A DNA stretch of 64,000 nucleotides, taken from positions 18,125 through 82,124 of the forward strand of contig NZ_JAGGPQ010000027.1 in assembly GCF_018613675.1 (NCBI RefSeq), in the 5' to 3' direction. Positions 42,801 through 52,356 of this stretch are shown here, in pieces. A program made the position numbers and the translations under genes. Each line of letters begins with the position of its first letter. Position 1 is the stretch's first letter. The notes below the pieces were generated by a model. That model had not been told where the DNA came from, did not search any database, and saw nothing but the letters and a program-made list of their open reading frames with translations. The DNA comes from Arthrobacter sp. ISL-85 (lineage in GTDB: Bacteria > Actinomycetota > Actinomycetes > Actinomycetales > Micrococcaceae).

Positions 42801-43910
42801 ATGAGCCCTGAACAACTCCTGGCCGAAACCGAGACCGCGCTGCCCACCCTGCGCGCCGCGGTGACCGGTCTTCCGGCCTACGTCCCTGGCCGGCGCAGCC
42901 TCGGTGCGGACATCGCCGCCCTCGCCAGCAACGAAAGCCACTACGAGCCCCTGCCGGCAGCCACCGCCGCGGTGGCCGAAGCGGCCGGCCGGATGAACCG
43001 CTATCCGGACATGGCCGCCGTCGAACTCCGCGAACGGCTCGCCCAGCACCTGGGCGTCACCCTGGAAGAGGTGGCGGTGGGGCCCGGCAGCGTGGGCGTC
43101 CTGCAGCAGATCATCACCGGACTGTGCGACGCCGGGGATGAAGTGGTGTTCGCGTGGCGCTCCTTCGAGGCGTACCCCATCCTGGTGGAGCTGGCGGGCG
43201 CCCGGCCGGTCCGCGTCCCGCTGGACCGCGCCGAGGGCCACGACCTGGACGCCATGGCCGCCGCCATCACCGACCGCACCAAAGTCATCCTGCTCTGCAC
43301 CCCCAACAACCCCACCGGCGTGCCGATCAGCCACCACCGCCTCGAGGCCTTTCTGCAGTCCGTCCGCTCCGACATCCTGGTGGTGATCGACGAGGCCTAC
43401 GTGGAGTACGCCGAGGCCGGAAGCGGCCCCGACTCCCTGGCGCTCTACCGCCGGTTCCCGAACGTCTGCATCCTGCGCACCTTCTCCAAGGCCTACGGGC
43501 TCGCCGGCCTGCGCGTCGGGTACGCCATTACGACGGCGACAATTGCCGAAGGTTTGCAGCGCACCGCCCTGCCGTTCGCCGTGAGCGCGCTGGCGCAGAA
43601 GGCGGCCATCGCCTCGCTGGACGCGGGGGAGGAGATGGCCGCGCGGGTTTCCCTGGTGAAGCAGGAGCGTGCCCGGATGGCCGCCGAGCTGGAGGCCCAG
43701 GGATGGAAATTGCAGCCCAGCCGGGGGAACTTCCTTTGGATCCGCGCCGACGCCCCGCTTCTGGCCTTGCTCGTGGATGCGTTCGATGCCGCGGGAATTC
43801 TGGTCCGGGCGTACCAGGGCGACGGCGTGCGGATCACCGTGGCCGACCCCGCCTCCAACAACCGCGTGCTCCGGCTCCTCGCAGCCCACGCGGCCGTGGC
43901 AGCTTCCTGA
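42801..43910 (+). CDS. PLP-dependent class I/II aminotransferase (HisC-like)
   Basis: The 369-residue fold-type I enzyme has LASNESHYEPLPAATAAV near the N-terminus, CTPNNPTGVPIS, the IDEAYVEY aspartate for the PLP nitrogen, and TFSKAYGLAGLRVGYA with the Schiff-base lysine at 230. The C-terminal domain has RGNFLWIRA and an Arg for the substrate carboxylate. The HisC/aromatic-aminotransferase subgroup is clear. Its location away from his genes and next to an amino-acid permease argues for a catabolic or aromatic role rather than histidine synthesis. Confidence 0.92.
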   Translation: MSPEQLLAETETALPTLRAAVTGLPAYVPGRRSLGADIAALASNESHYEPLPAATAAVAEAAGRMNRYPDMAAVELRERLAQHLGVTLEEVAVGPGSVGVLQQIITGLCDAGDEVVFAWRSFEAYPILVELAGARPVRVPLDRAEGHDLDAMAAAITDRTKVILLCTPNNPTGVPISHHRLEAFLQSVRSDILVVIDEAYVEYAEAGSGPDSLALYRRFPNVCILRTFSKAYGLAGLRVGYAITTATIAEGLQRTALPFAVSALAQKAAIASLDAGEEMAARVSLVKQERARMAAELEAQGWKLQPSRGNFLWIRADAPLLALLVDAFDAAGILVRAYQGDGVRITVADPASNNRVLRLLAAHAAVAAS

Positions 43911-43957
43911 TCCTTTCCCCAACTCCGTTGCACCTATTAAGTAAGAGGAATCCCTTT

Positions 43958-45367
43958 ATGGAACACCAGACAACGACGTCTGCCCGCGCGCTGGGCGCGG
44001 CCCTCAAGCCCCGGCAGCTGACCATGATGGGCCTGGGCAGCGCCATCGGCGCCGGCCTGTTCATCGGCTCCGGCGCCGGCATCCAGGCCGCCGGCCCGGC
44101 TGTGCTGATCTCCTACCTCGTCGCCGGCACGCTCATCATCCTGGTCATGTGGGCGCTCGGCGAGATGGCCGCCGCCAACCCGGACAGCGGCGCCTTCTCC
44201 GTGTACACCGCCAAGGCCTACGGGCCGGTGGCCGGCGCCACGGTGGGCTGGCTCTGGTGGATCCAGCTGGTGGTGGTCATCGCCGCCGAGGCGCTGGGCG
44301 CAGCAGGCCTGCTAGCGACGATCTTCCCGGCGCTGCCGGTGTGGCTGATGGCCTTCGTGTTCATTGTGGTGCTCACCGCCGTGAACCTGACCAGTGTGAA
44401 GAACTTCGGCGAGTTCGAGTTCTGGTTCGCCCTGCTGAAGGTCGCGGCGATTGTCGGGTTCCTGCTGGTGGGCTTTGCCCTGCTGTTCGGCTGGCTGCCG
44501 GGCGTGCAGTCTCCGGGCCTGTCTAACTTCACCGGTGCTGGCTTCGCGCCCAGTGGTTTTGCCGGAATTGCGACGGCGCTGTTTGTGGTTGCGTTCGCGT
44601 TCGGCGGCACCGAGATCGTGTCCGTGGCTGCAGCCGAGACGGCCGAGCCTGCACGGAGCGTGAAGAAAGCAGTCCGGACGGTGCTGTGGCGGATTTTGGT
44701 GTTCTACATCGGCGCCATCTTTGTGATTGCTGCTGTTGTTCCGGTGGGTTCGGCGGGGCTGAAGAGCCCGTTCGCCGCGGTGCTGGACGCCGCCGGCATG
44801 CCGGGTGCAGCAACCGCCATCACGCTGGTGGCTGTGGCGGCGCTGCTCTCCGCCCTCAACGCCAACCTCTACGGTGCTTCCCGGATGGCGTTCTCCCTGG
44901 CCGAGCGAGGTGAAGCTCCTCGTTGGCTTGCTTCGGTTTCGAAGGCCCGGGTTCCGGTGGCCGCGGTGCTGGCCAGCGTGGCGTTTGGTGTTGTGACGGT
45001 GGTGCTGGAGCTGGCCTTCCCCGAGAAGATCCTCCCTGTCCTGCTCAACACTGTCGGCTCGACCTGCCTGCTGGTGTGGACGTCCGCGCTCTTGGCCCAG
45101 CTCGCCCTGCGGTTCCGTGCTGACCGCGAGGGAACAGAGCTTCCGCTGCGCATGCCCGGTTTCCCCTGGCTGACTTCGCTTGGACTGCTAATCCTTGCGG
45201 CGATCTTCACGGTGGGTTTCATCGGCGAGGATTCCCGCCCCCAGCTGGTGAGCACCTTCGGACTTGTGGTGCTGCTGGCGGTGGGCTGCTGGTTGAACCA
45301 GCGGAACGAGAAGGTTCCGGCTGCTGAAGCATCGGACGAAGCCAAGCCAAGGGTGTTCGTCGACTAG
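43958..45367 (+). CDS. APC-superfamily amino acid permease
   Basis: ATG 43958 follows AAGAGGAATCCC. The 469-residue protein has twelve membrane helices and begins with KPRQLTMMGLGSAIGAGLFIGSG, the AAT-family signature with the unwound GSxIG helix 1. GAFSVYTAKAYGPVAGATVGWLWW and FAFGGTEIVSVAAAETAEPARSV are also typical. It is 47 bp behind the aminotransferase in the same operon, so it likely imports the amino acid that enzyme uses. Confidence 0.92.
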   Translation: MEHQTTTSARALGAALKPRQLTMMGLGSAIGAGLFIGSGAGIQAAGPAVLISYLVAGTLIILVMWALGEMAAANPDSGAFSVYTAKAYGPVAGATVGWLWWIQLVVVIAAEALGAAGLLATIFPALPVWLMAFVFIVVLTAVNLTSVKNFGEFEFWFALLKVAAIVGFLLVGFALLFGWLPGVQSPGLSNFTGAGFAPSGFAGIATALFVVAFAFGGTEIVSVAAAETAEPARSVKKAVRTVLWRILVFYIGAIFVIAAVVPVGSAGLKSPFAAVLDAAGMPGAATAITLVAVAALLSALNANLYGASRMAFSLAERGEAPRWLASVSKARVPVAAVLASVAFGVVTVVLELAFPEKILPVLLNTVGSTCLLVWTSALLAQLALRFRADREGTELPLRMPGFPWLTSLGLLILAAIFTVGFIGEDSRPQLVSTFGLVVLLAVGCWLNQRNEKVPAAEASDEAKPRVFVD

Positions 45368-45724
45368 GATGACGTGTTCGGCCAACCCAGCTTCCTGATA
45401 GAGAACGGGTGCGTCCAGCTTAAGCTGGGCGCACCGTCTCCATGTAAGCTGGCGCCGGCCTTAAGGCGGTCGACTACTCAACGCCCGCCGCTCCGCAGCA
45501 GGGCCATTCGGAGGGACTCCCTCAGCAAGGCAGTAGCAAACCACCGCGGGGATTAGATCGTCGACAATTACCAAGTTCCCCGGAGGCCTTGAAGTTGGAC
45601 TTCACGCTTCGAACCTTCGGCGCTGCCGTCGTCGCCCGGAGTCATCTTGAGGGTGAATATTTCAGCGCGGGCGTTCTCGTGTGGAGCCCGTCGGCAGATG
45701 CGGTTTCTGTTGCCGACCGAGAAC
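45368..45724. other. Intergenic region between convergent genes
   Basis: The only supported element is the hairpin at 45408-45435. This point marks the shift from metabolic genes to the defence island; I found no tRNA or repeat that would serve as an attachment site. Confidence 0.5.
45408..45435. terminator. Palindromic terminator after permease gene
   Basis: GGTGCGTCCAGCTT and AAGCTGGGCGCACC form a 14-bp dyad with one wobble. It separates the permease from the convergent esterase-NTPase gene. Confidence 0.65.
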
Positions 45725-48529
45725 TCAGACGCTCGTGGAGGAAATTTGTCCGTTTGGCTCGAGACCGAACTTGAGCATTTGCTGTAGTCGGTCGTTATCA
45801 GGACTGCAGCGCGCCAGCTCGTGGAGCCCATACGAGTCTCCACCATCGGCGGCCTTTCGTGCCAGGCGTTCAGCTTCACGCTTGTCGCCCTTGTTGAAGC
45901 GTTCGGCGACCAGTGCCAACAATGCAGACATGCTGCCTCGCTCAGCAATCAAATCAGCGAGACCTTCAGCTTTGGCTCCTTCCCCGCTCTCCTCATAAAT
46001 TTCGGCCAGCAGCTCGAGGTGAAAACTGTCCACTGTTCGCCCTTCGTCCTGAGCTGCTGAAACCTGTTCTAGACATTCCCGCTCGAGTGCAGCTATCCCA
46101 CCCCTTCGTTGCGCCATATCGGCCAGACTCCTTCGCATCACTGTTTGGATTCCTGCTCGCGATTGTTTGCGCAGTGCTTCTGCCTCTGTGTCTTGACCTA
46201 GCCTTTCTCTGAGCCGTGCCAACTGACGCAGCGGACTCGATGCACTGAGCCCCGCCATCCAGACAGCTTCTTGCAAGAGGCCGACGGCTTCCCTGTCATC
46301 GCCGGCAGCCTCGGCGATTTGTGCAAGGGATTGCAGAGCCCGGAATTCGCCCTGATTCGCAGCCGCACGTAGCCAGTGCTTTGCATCCGTAAGGTGGCCT
46401 TGATGGGATAGATTGTCGCCAACCTTTAGCTGCGCGCCGAGATTTCCAGCGTTGGCACCTTTGAGGAAGAGTTCGAAGGCTCTGGCCGTCTCTCCGCGCG
46501 ATTCTTCAAGCTCTCCCATGCGGAAGAACGCATCAGGATCACCAGCATCAATTGCACGCTGATACAGCATGGCGGCATGACGAATTCGCCATCGAGAGGC
46601 TGCGGCGTCACCGAGCGATATTAGTTGCTCGGGTGTCGTGAGGTGCTTCAGCCCTGCCTCCCAAAAAGCTGCTGGCGGAACTTCGAAACAGCTGACCCTA
46701 CGTCCCCACTGAGCGACGTAGTCAGCGAGGATGAACTGCGGCAGCTTTTTGGGGTCCTCAGTGGGCCGCAACCGACGCGATACGAGCAGACCTGTGGCGC
46801 CCCGGCAGATCCCTCCGGAATATTCTAGTGCCTGGTCCAGCCAGTCATCACCCAAGATATGCCACTCGTTATCCGAAAGGTACCCAACTGCGGCTTGTTC
46901 CAGAAACGAACGGTTAAGAGTTTCTGCCTGTCCAAGGCGCTCTGCGTCGATCGCGACCTTGACCACGGCTCGCGCTGCTGCTGGCGCAGCTTCATATCGC
47001 TCGAGTAGAGCAGGTGCCCCAGCAAGGTATTGAGTTATCTCTGCCGAGGCGGATGAGGCGAGAGCCTGCTTAAGTCGGGGATCCCCAGCTTCGTTCGCCA
47101 TTTCAAGTTGAGCTGGAGTAAAGGCGGTAGGTACTCTGATCTCCCGGTCGGTGACAAGAGACCGCGCCTGAGAGTGTGGGTCAGGTTCTCCTGCCGCCGG
47201 CTGCGTCGATATTCGGGCGAGGTACTCAGGCCAGATCGTGCCTACTACCAAGATTGGACCTCGACTTTTGTCCCGGAGCAGCATTCGCAACCTAGCCGCC
47301 ACCTCCTCGCCAACCTCTGAGGGGTACGTAAGTATGTAGTGTTGAAGCTCGTTTAGCCATATAACCGTGCGAGGTGGGATGCTGGCGATCCCATTCACAA
47401 CTGCTCTTGGGCGCATCGGGACCAGTGGATGCCAGAGATTCCACGACGGCGGGAGTTGACTTACAGCCTCCCAAGCGGCCCGCGTTTTTCCCGACGACGA
47501 GCTTCCGACCAGAACGACTATCGCATTTTCACCCGATTCTGCCGACTGAAATATCTCACCGAGTTTGACGTCATGGGGGCGCTCAACGTACCGCGTTAGT
47601 TTTGGCAAGTCGCCCATATGCGATTCAGGGGAAATGGAGGGGTGAATCTCGAGGTCAAACGGGTCCAGCTTGTCGAGGGGTAGGAGAAAGGGTTCTGGGG
47701 TTTCCGCGAGGGGGCGAGTCTCAGTACTTGAAGAAATGTTGATTTTCGATATCGGGGATACATCGATTCTCTGGAGGTCATTCAGCAGTTCTTCGAGAAA
47801 ATACTTGACTTGCTTATAAACGAGTGAGTCGCGGTCCTCCGGTTTGCTTATGTTGAGGTGATTGGCGTCTACGGGTATCGGACGGACATGAGCTAAACCC
47901 GGGTTAGCAGACGATTCATCAACAACTCGAACGCCCCTAGTGGGATGTGTTTCGAACAATACGAGATTCGGAAGACCGACCTCGTTGCACCAGTCGCGGT
48001 AGCGATCCCCCAGTTGCCGCAGGTGCGCGCCATTGCGCTCGAGACCCTTGACAGCTGAGGTGCTGCGGTAAAGCCTTTTCAAGGCAGTCGCGGCGGTAGC
48101 TAAACCGGAGCCGTTGTGGGGTGTGCTAAGGAACACGACGCCCTTGGCCGCATCCGCAAAGTTCGTGTAATTAGTGAGGCCCTCGGCCGCAAGGAGGAGC
48201 ATCTCCTTTACAATCAGACCACCCATGCTGTGGGTGACAAAACATATCGGACGGCTTCCAACGCCGTGGCTTTGTAATTCGGCCAGAAGATTGATCGCGC
48301 GGTCCTGGATCGTCATGGCTCGCCCTAGCCATTTGCTGGAACGAGCTTGGTAGCCCAAAGACCATACTGCTAAACCTGACAGGTCCTCCGCCAACCAACT
48401 AGGCCAAAACGACCCCGACGTGTCTCCTGGGTTTCGGCACCAAGAGGTCAGTGAATCGCCATCCAAACCGTGTATGAATACCACATCCAAGACGGCATCA
48501 TCCGGTGCGTGCACTTCCAGGACTGTCAA
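45725..48529 (-). CDS. SERAC1-like esterase - P-loop NTPase - TPR protein (STAND-like, putative defence)
   Basis: The 934-residue protein has three parts. Residues 10-250 form an alpha/beta-hydrolase of the SERAC1/PGAP1/DUF676 type: VVFIHGLDGD, the nucleophile elbow THSMGG with Ser101, STPHNGS and a candidate catalytic His224. Residues 330-600 form a P-loop NTPase with Walker A GSSSSGKT at 342-349 and a Walker-B-like TVIWLNELQ at 388-396 (Asn-Glu, not Asp-Asp/Glu). From about 640 to the end run Sel1/TPR helix pairs (ALQSLAQIAEAAGDD and similar). Effector - STAND NTPase - superhelical sensor is a known anti-phage layout. Its neighbours are BREX and GmrSD-like genes. A defence role is inference. 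Confidence 0.8.
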   Translation of the reverse strand: MTVLEVHAPDDAVLDVVFIHGLDGDSLTSWCRNPGDTSGSFWPSWLAEDLSGLAVWSLGYQARSSKWLGRAMTIQDRAINLLAELQSHGVGSRPICFVTHSMGGLIVKEMLLLAAEGLTNYTNFADAAKGVVFLSTPHNGSGLATAATALKRLYRSTSAVKGLERNGAHLRQLGDRYRDWCNEVGLPNLVLFETHPTRGVRVVDESSANPGLAHVRPIPVDANHLNISKPEDRDSLVYKQVKYFLEELLNDLQRIDVSPISKINISSSTETRPLAETPEPFLLPLDKLDPFDLEIHPSISPESHMGDLPKLTRYVERPHDVKLGEIFQSAESGENAIVVLVGSSSSGKTRAAWEAVSQLPPSWNLWHPLVPMRPRAVVNGIASIPPRTVIWLNELQHYILTYPSEVGEEVAARLRMLLRDKSRGPILVVGTIWPEYLARISTQPAAGEPDPHSQARSLVTDREIRVPTAFTPAQLEMANEAGDPRLKQALASSASAEITQYLAGAPALLERYEAAPAAARAVVKVAIDAERLGQAETLNRSFLEQAAVGYLSDNEWHILGDDWLDQALEYSGGICRGATGLLVSRRLRPTEDPKKLPQFILADYVAQWGRRVSCFEVPPAAFWEAGLKHLTTPEQLISLGDAAASRWRIRHAAMLYQRAIDAGDPDAFFRMGELEESRGETARAFELFLKGANAGNLGAQLKVGDNLSHQGHLTDAKHWLRAAANQGEFRALQSLAQIAEAAGDDREAVGLLQEAVWMAGLSASSPLRQLARLRERLGQDTEAEALRKQSRAGIQTVMRRSLADMAQRRGGIAALERECLEQVSAAQDEGRTVDSFHLELLAEIYEESGEGAKAEGLADLIAERGSMSALLALVAERFNKGDKREAERLARKAADGGDSYGLHELARCSPDNDRLQQMLKFGLEPNGQISSTSV

Positions 48530-49047
48530 CTGCTTCTTCCTTGCATCAAGGGCACGCCTTTTCGTGCGGCCAAGTAGTTCGTAACTCTACTGGATCTAGT
48601 TCTCCACGAGCCGGTGTGCTTCCCTCAGCTGATATCTGGACGACGCTAACAACAAACACACCTTCGGTGTGCACGAAGAAGCCACTGATATCCGATGCAA
48701 ATGACGATCGGAGATTTAGACAGCCTCATTGTGATGCCAAGTCGAGTCTTCGCCGGCCACCATTTCGTTCGGTCCTTTAATCTGAGAGTCGAGGCGGAGT
48801 CAGCCCTCCCTTGCCAAGCAAATTTGGCACGCTTAACCTTCCTTAAAATGAGGGTCCGCAGTGGCGCGAGGCCCTTATTTTCACGCTTTGTCACCTCCGA
48901 ATCTCTAGATCGTCACTAGCGGTGGCTAGACCGTTACGGACGTCAGGGTGCAAGTCGGTTCTGACCGACGCGTTGTCTTGACTATTCAAAGTCGCCCTAG
49001 CTGGAGGGTTTGATGTCCGATGACAGCACCGGCGGTTAGCGCCGCCG
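48530..49047. other. Non-coding or degraded stretch left of the BREX remnant
   Basis: About 520 bp with lower GC and no supported gene. It should include the promoter of the esterase-NTPase gene (reading left from 48529). Short open frames on both strands lack ribosome sites and familiar sequence. Confidence 0.5.
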
Positions 49048-49260
49048 CTACCCGCCGGCAAGCACCGGCTTCCACGCCTGCGTGCGCGCCAGCGCGAGCT
49101 TCAGTTCCCGCCCGCCTGCCTCCTCCAGCAGCCCGGAATCACCCACAACCACCAGCAGGCTCCGCGCCCGGGACAGCCCGACGTACAGCTGCTCCGGAGC
49201 CCGGCCCATGTCCTTGAAGCCGTTGACGCGGAAATGCCCCGCCTCCTCAAGGAACTGGCG
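49048..49260 (-). pseudogene. C-terminal fragment of a UvrD/RecB-type helicase
   Basis: Read on the minus strand, the frame ends at the TAG 49050-49048 and encodes GFKDMGRAPEQLYVGLSRAR followed by SLLVVVGD. The LYVGLSRAR motif is the conserved C-terminal block (motif VI region) of superfamily 1 helicases. The rest of the helicase is absent: upstream, this frame runs into pglX sequence of the opposite strand. The fragment is too short to function and marks a deletion breakpoint near 49250-49270. The right boundary given is approximate. Confidence 0.7.
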
Positions 49261-50007
49261 GCTGAGATGGCGGTTGCCAGGCTTCTTGGATACGCCTGGC
49301 CGGACCAGATTGACGATGGTCTCGTGACACTGGCAGACGAAGACGGCATTGTCTGCATCCCTGCGGTCGCCGGTGAACGCAACGCCGCAGATCGACTAGT
49401 AGATCTGCTGGCTAAGGCCTACGGCGGCGAATGGTCCTCAGCTACACGCGACGCCCTGCTTGTGGACGCGGGAGGAAAAGCCGGCGACATCGAGGGCTGG
49501 CTGCGTGACAAGTTTTTCACGCGCCACGCGGCGCTTTTCCACAACCGACCCTTCATTTGGCAAATTTGGGATGGGCAGAAGGGCGGATTCTCCGCACTGC
49601 TTAGTTACCACAGCCTAACAAAAGGAAAACTGGAGAAACTGACTTACACAATTTTGGGTGCCTGGCTTTCCCGTCAGCGGGAGGACGTGGCCGGAGGAGT
49701 AGTCGGAGCTGACTTGAGACTGCGCGCGGGTGAGGCTCTGCAGCAGAAACTCCAGCTTGTGCTTCAGGGGGAAGCCCCCTATGACATCTATGCCAGGTGG
49801 AAGGAGCTAAGTGATCAACCGGTCGGTTGGGATCCGGACTTGGACGACGGCGTCCGCATTAACATCCGGCCATTCGTCACGGCCGGCGTTTTGCGATCCA
49901 AGGTAAACGTCAAATGGGACAAGGATCGAGGAAAGAACGTCGACGGCACAGACCGAATCAACGACCTGCACTTCACGTTGCTGGAAAAGCAAGCCGCGCG
50001 TGGCTAG
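49234..50007 (+). pseudogene. pglX: Truncated BREX adenine methyltransferase PglX, C-terminal part
   Basis: About 245 residues of the C-terminal end of a PglX protein are preserved, beginning around AVARLLGYAWPDQI and running through RHAALFHNRPFIWQIWDG, LEKLTYTILGAWLSRQ and DDGVRINIRPFVTAGVLRS, ending KWDKDRGKN. Full PglX proteins are roughly 1,200 residues, so the N-terminal part with the S-adenosylmethionine and NPPY motifs is missing. The open frame from ATG 49234 begins inside sequence shared with the helicase fragment and is probably not a functional start. The gene is 21 bp upstream of pglZ. Loss of the methyltransferase should prevent BREX self-marking. Confidence 0.85.
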
Positions 50008-50028
50008 GGCCTCAGCAGGGAAGGAATC

Positions 50029-52356
50029 ATGACCAAGCTTCGGGCCACCATTGCCGCGTCGATCCGTGCATCAGCGCGCCACGACAGCAACGGACAGGTC
50101 GCCCCGGCGGCCATCTTGTGGGCTGATCCCGATCGCGTCTGGGAGCACGTCATTCCTCAGCTCCAAGAAGCAGCACCCATATGCTGCCTAGGCCCCTGGA
50201 AACCCGAGGCTTTGCAGGGACCGGCCATTTGGATTCGCACATTGCTGGCAGGCGGAATCAACGTCCCCGCGGGATATGCGACACCGGACGCGAAGACTCC
50301 ATGGATTGTGTACATGCCGGGCTGGTCGCGCGCGGATGTTCGCGGGATTGAAACTGCGCCGAAGGAACTCCAGCCGTTGGCTGAACTGCAATATCGAGCT
50401 CAATGGTGGCAGCAACAAAACGGGCACCCTTGGACGCCCTTGTCTTTCTTGGGGAGCCCAGCCGGCGCAGGGCTCGCAATCGCCAAGGACGCGGCAACCT
50501 CAAATGTCCTGGTGGACGGACTAAGCGAACTGCTGACTCAGAACACCGAGGACCTTAACGCACTCGGCCGGATCGACGCAGGCCGAATTCAGCAGTTGCT
50601 TATGCCTGACGATGTAGCAGGGGTCCTGCGGTGGATCGATGATCCTGAATCAGCGAAGGGGTCTATGGATCCGTCGCGCTGGAAGGCGTTCTGCGGTCTG
50701 ACCTCATCGCAGTACTCCATTGACCCGCGGAAGGATACGCCCCTGACAGGGGCGGCGCTCCTGGGCCGTCGTAGCGGGAACTGGGCCAATGTCTGGGCTC
50801 GGTTTGTCGACAACCCCACTAAGTATCCCAACATACCGGCAGTACTCAACCAGGCTAAGCCAGATACAGGTGCTTTATTCGAAATCGACGAACATCCTGA
50901 TTCTTGGCCGTCCAGCAACGCTGAAGCCGAGAACGACCTACGGAAAATGCTTAACTCTACTGAGTCGATGACGGCTGACGAGGCTTCCGCCCGGCTGCTG
51001 CTTCTGGATAGGGAGCACGGTCCCCGCCGTGACTGGGTGTGGTCGGTACTGGGCATGAGTCCTCTTGCCCGCGCCCTCAAATACCTGGCTGATATCGTGC
51101 AGCGGCTCAAGTCCTCACAGGGGGCAGGGACGGTTGAGGAACAGGCTCTCGCATACCTGACATCTTCCTGGCGCATCGATGATCAGGCACTCCGCGCCCT
51201 AGCTGCAGTAACAACCTTGGCTGACCGGCAGGCGGTGGGAACCGCGCTGGGGGTAATTTACGAACCGTGGCTCGAGAGTACGGCAACCGCGTTTCAGTAC
51301 GCGTGTACCACCGGCGGCTACGGAGCGAAGACGGGGTTGGACATTGCAAACGGCACCTGTGTGGTCTTCGTTGACGGGCTTCGAATGGATGTTGGACACC
51401 GATTGCGCGCTGTACTCGCCTCCAATAATCTAATCGCGGACATTGACTATCGCTTGTCAGGGTTCCCAACCGTGACTCCCACAGGGAAACCCGCCGTGGC
51501 CCCCTTCAACGTTCCCCTCGGACCTGGTCCAGGTTTTGCCGCTGGCAGTGAGAACGGTTCCGGCATGGAAGGGGCGGTGTTCTCTAAAGCCCTCGATTTC
51601 TCTGGAGTGCAGAAACTGACGAGTTCCGCGTTCGGAAATCCCTCAGGAAAAGCTTGGACAGAAATCGGCGACCTAGATTCCAGCGGGCATTCGCACGGGC
51701 ACAAGCTGGTGGATCGGATCGACGGCGAGCTAAGCCTCGTCGTCGATCGCGTACTTTCCTTGCTGGAAGCTGGCTGGAGCCGAGTGGTCATCGTTACCGA
51801 CCACGGCTGGCTACTTGCACCTCGGACCTTGCGCAAGGTAACCCCGGTGCCACTTCATTTAACGGAGGGAGAGAAGTGCCGTAAGGACCGGGTGGCCCGA
51901 CTTTCAGGATCCACGACCAACGTGAGTTACCCGACCGTTCCCTGGACCTGGGACTCATCCGTCTTCATGACTACTGCACCGGGAGCTGCGTCTTTCGAAG
52001 CCGGCGTCGTATACACGCATGGGGGCCTAAGCCTCCATGAAAGCGTGACCCCAGTCATCACGATTGGCCGCGGAGCGCCCAGTCCTCTTGAAGCCAAGAT
52101 TGAAGGATTCAAGTGGCAAGGCATGAGGTGCCGAGTTGACATCGCCCACGCCTCTGAAGGTCTACTCGTTGAGCTCCGCGGAGCGCCTGGCGACTCCGCA
52201 AGCTGCGTCGCGGGTCCCAAACCAGTAACTGACGGTGAAGCCAAAGTTCTGGTGAAGGACGATGACTGGCTCGAGAAGTCCGTCTACATCGTCTTGCTGG
52301 ATGCCTCGGGAAAGATCGTTCACCAAGTTATGACTGCTGTTGGAGGTAATGCATGA
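50029..52356 (+). CDS. pglZ: BREX phosphatase-like protein PglZ
   Basis: The 775-residue protein belongs to the PglZ branch of the alkaline phosphatase superfamily. Metal-site motifs are visible: FVDGLRMDVG near residue 450 (first Asp) and IVTDHGWLLAP near 590 (Asp-His). The N-terminal 350 residues are helical, as usual, and include ILWADPDRVWEHVIPQL, in place of the N-terminal region seen in other PglZ subtypes. PglZ is found in every BREX type; its biochemical role is unclear. The gene lies between the pglX remnant and brxL and overlaps brxL by 4 bp. It appears intact. Confidence 0.9.
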   Translation: MTKLRATIAASIRASARHDSNGQVAPAAILWADPDRVWEHVIPQLQEAAPICCLGPWKPEALQGPAIWIRTLLAGGINVPAGYATPDAKTPWIVYMPGWSRADVRGIETAPKELQPLAELQYRAQWWQQQNGHPWTPLSFLGSPAGAGLAIAKDAATSNVLVDGLSELLTQNTEDLNALGRIDAGRIQQLLMPDDVAGVLRWIDDPESAKGSMDPSRWKAFCGLTSSQYSIDPRKDTPLTGAALLGRRSGNWANVWARFVDNPTKYPNIPAVLNQAKPDTGALFEIDEHPDSWPSSNAEAENDLRKMLNSTESMTADEASARLLLLDREHGPRRDWVWSVLGMSPLARALKYLADIVQRLKSSQGAGTVEEQALAYLTSSWRIDDQALRALAAVTTLADRQAVGTALGVIYEPWLESTATAFQYACTTGGYGAKTGLDIANGTCVVFVDGLRMDVGHRLRAVLASNNLIADIDYRLSGFPTVTPTGKPAVAPFNVPLGPGPGFAAGSENGSGMEGAVFSKALDFSGVQKLTSSAFGNPSGKAWTEIGDLDSSGHSHGHKLVDRIDGELSLVVDRVLSLLEAGWSRVVIVTDHGWLLAPRTLRKVTPVPLHLTEGEKCRKDRVARLSGSTTNVSYPTVPWTWDSSVFMTTAPGAASFEAGVVYTHGGLSLHESVTPVITIGRGAPSPLEAKIEGFKWQGMRCRVDIAHASEGLLVELRGAPGDSASCVAGPKPVTDGEAKVLVKDDDWLEKSVYIVLLDASGKIVHQVMTAVGGNA

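Noticed and set aside
45589..45774. 61-codon plus-strand frame after the permease gene
   Set aside because: It overlaps the 3' end of the esterase-NTPase gene on the other strand, has no ribosome site and no recognisable product.
48646..48894. 82-codon minus-strand frame left of the BREX remnant
   Set aside because: No ribosome site, atypical composition (many Arg/Cys/Trp) and no recognised motif; treated as non-coding.
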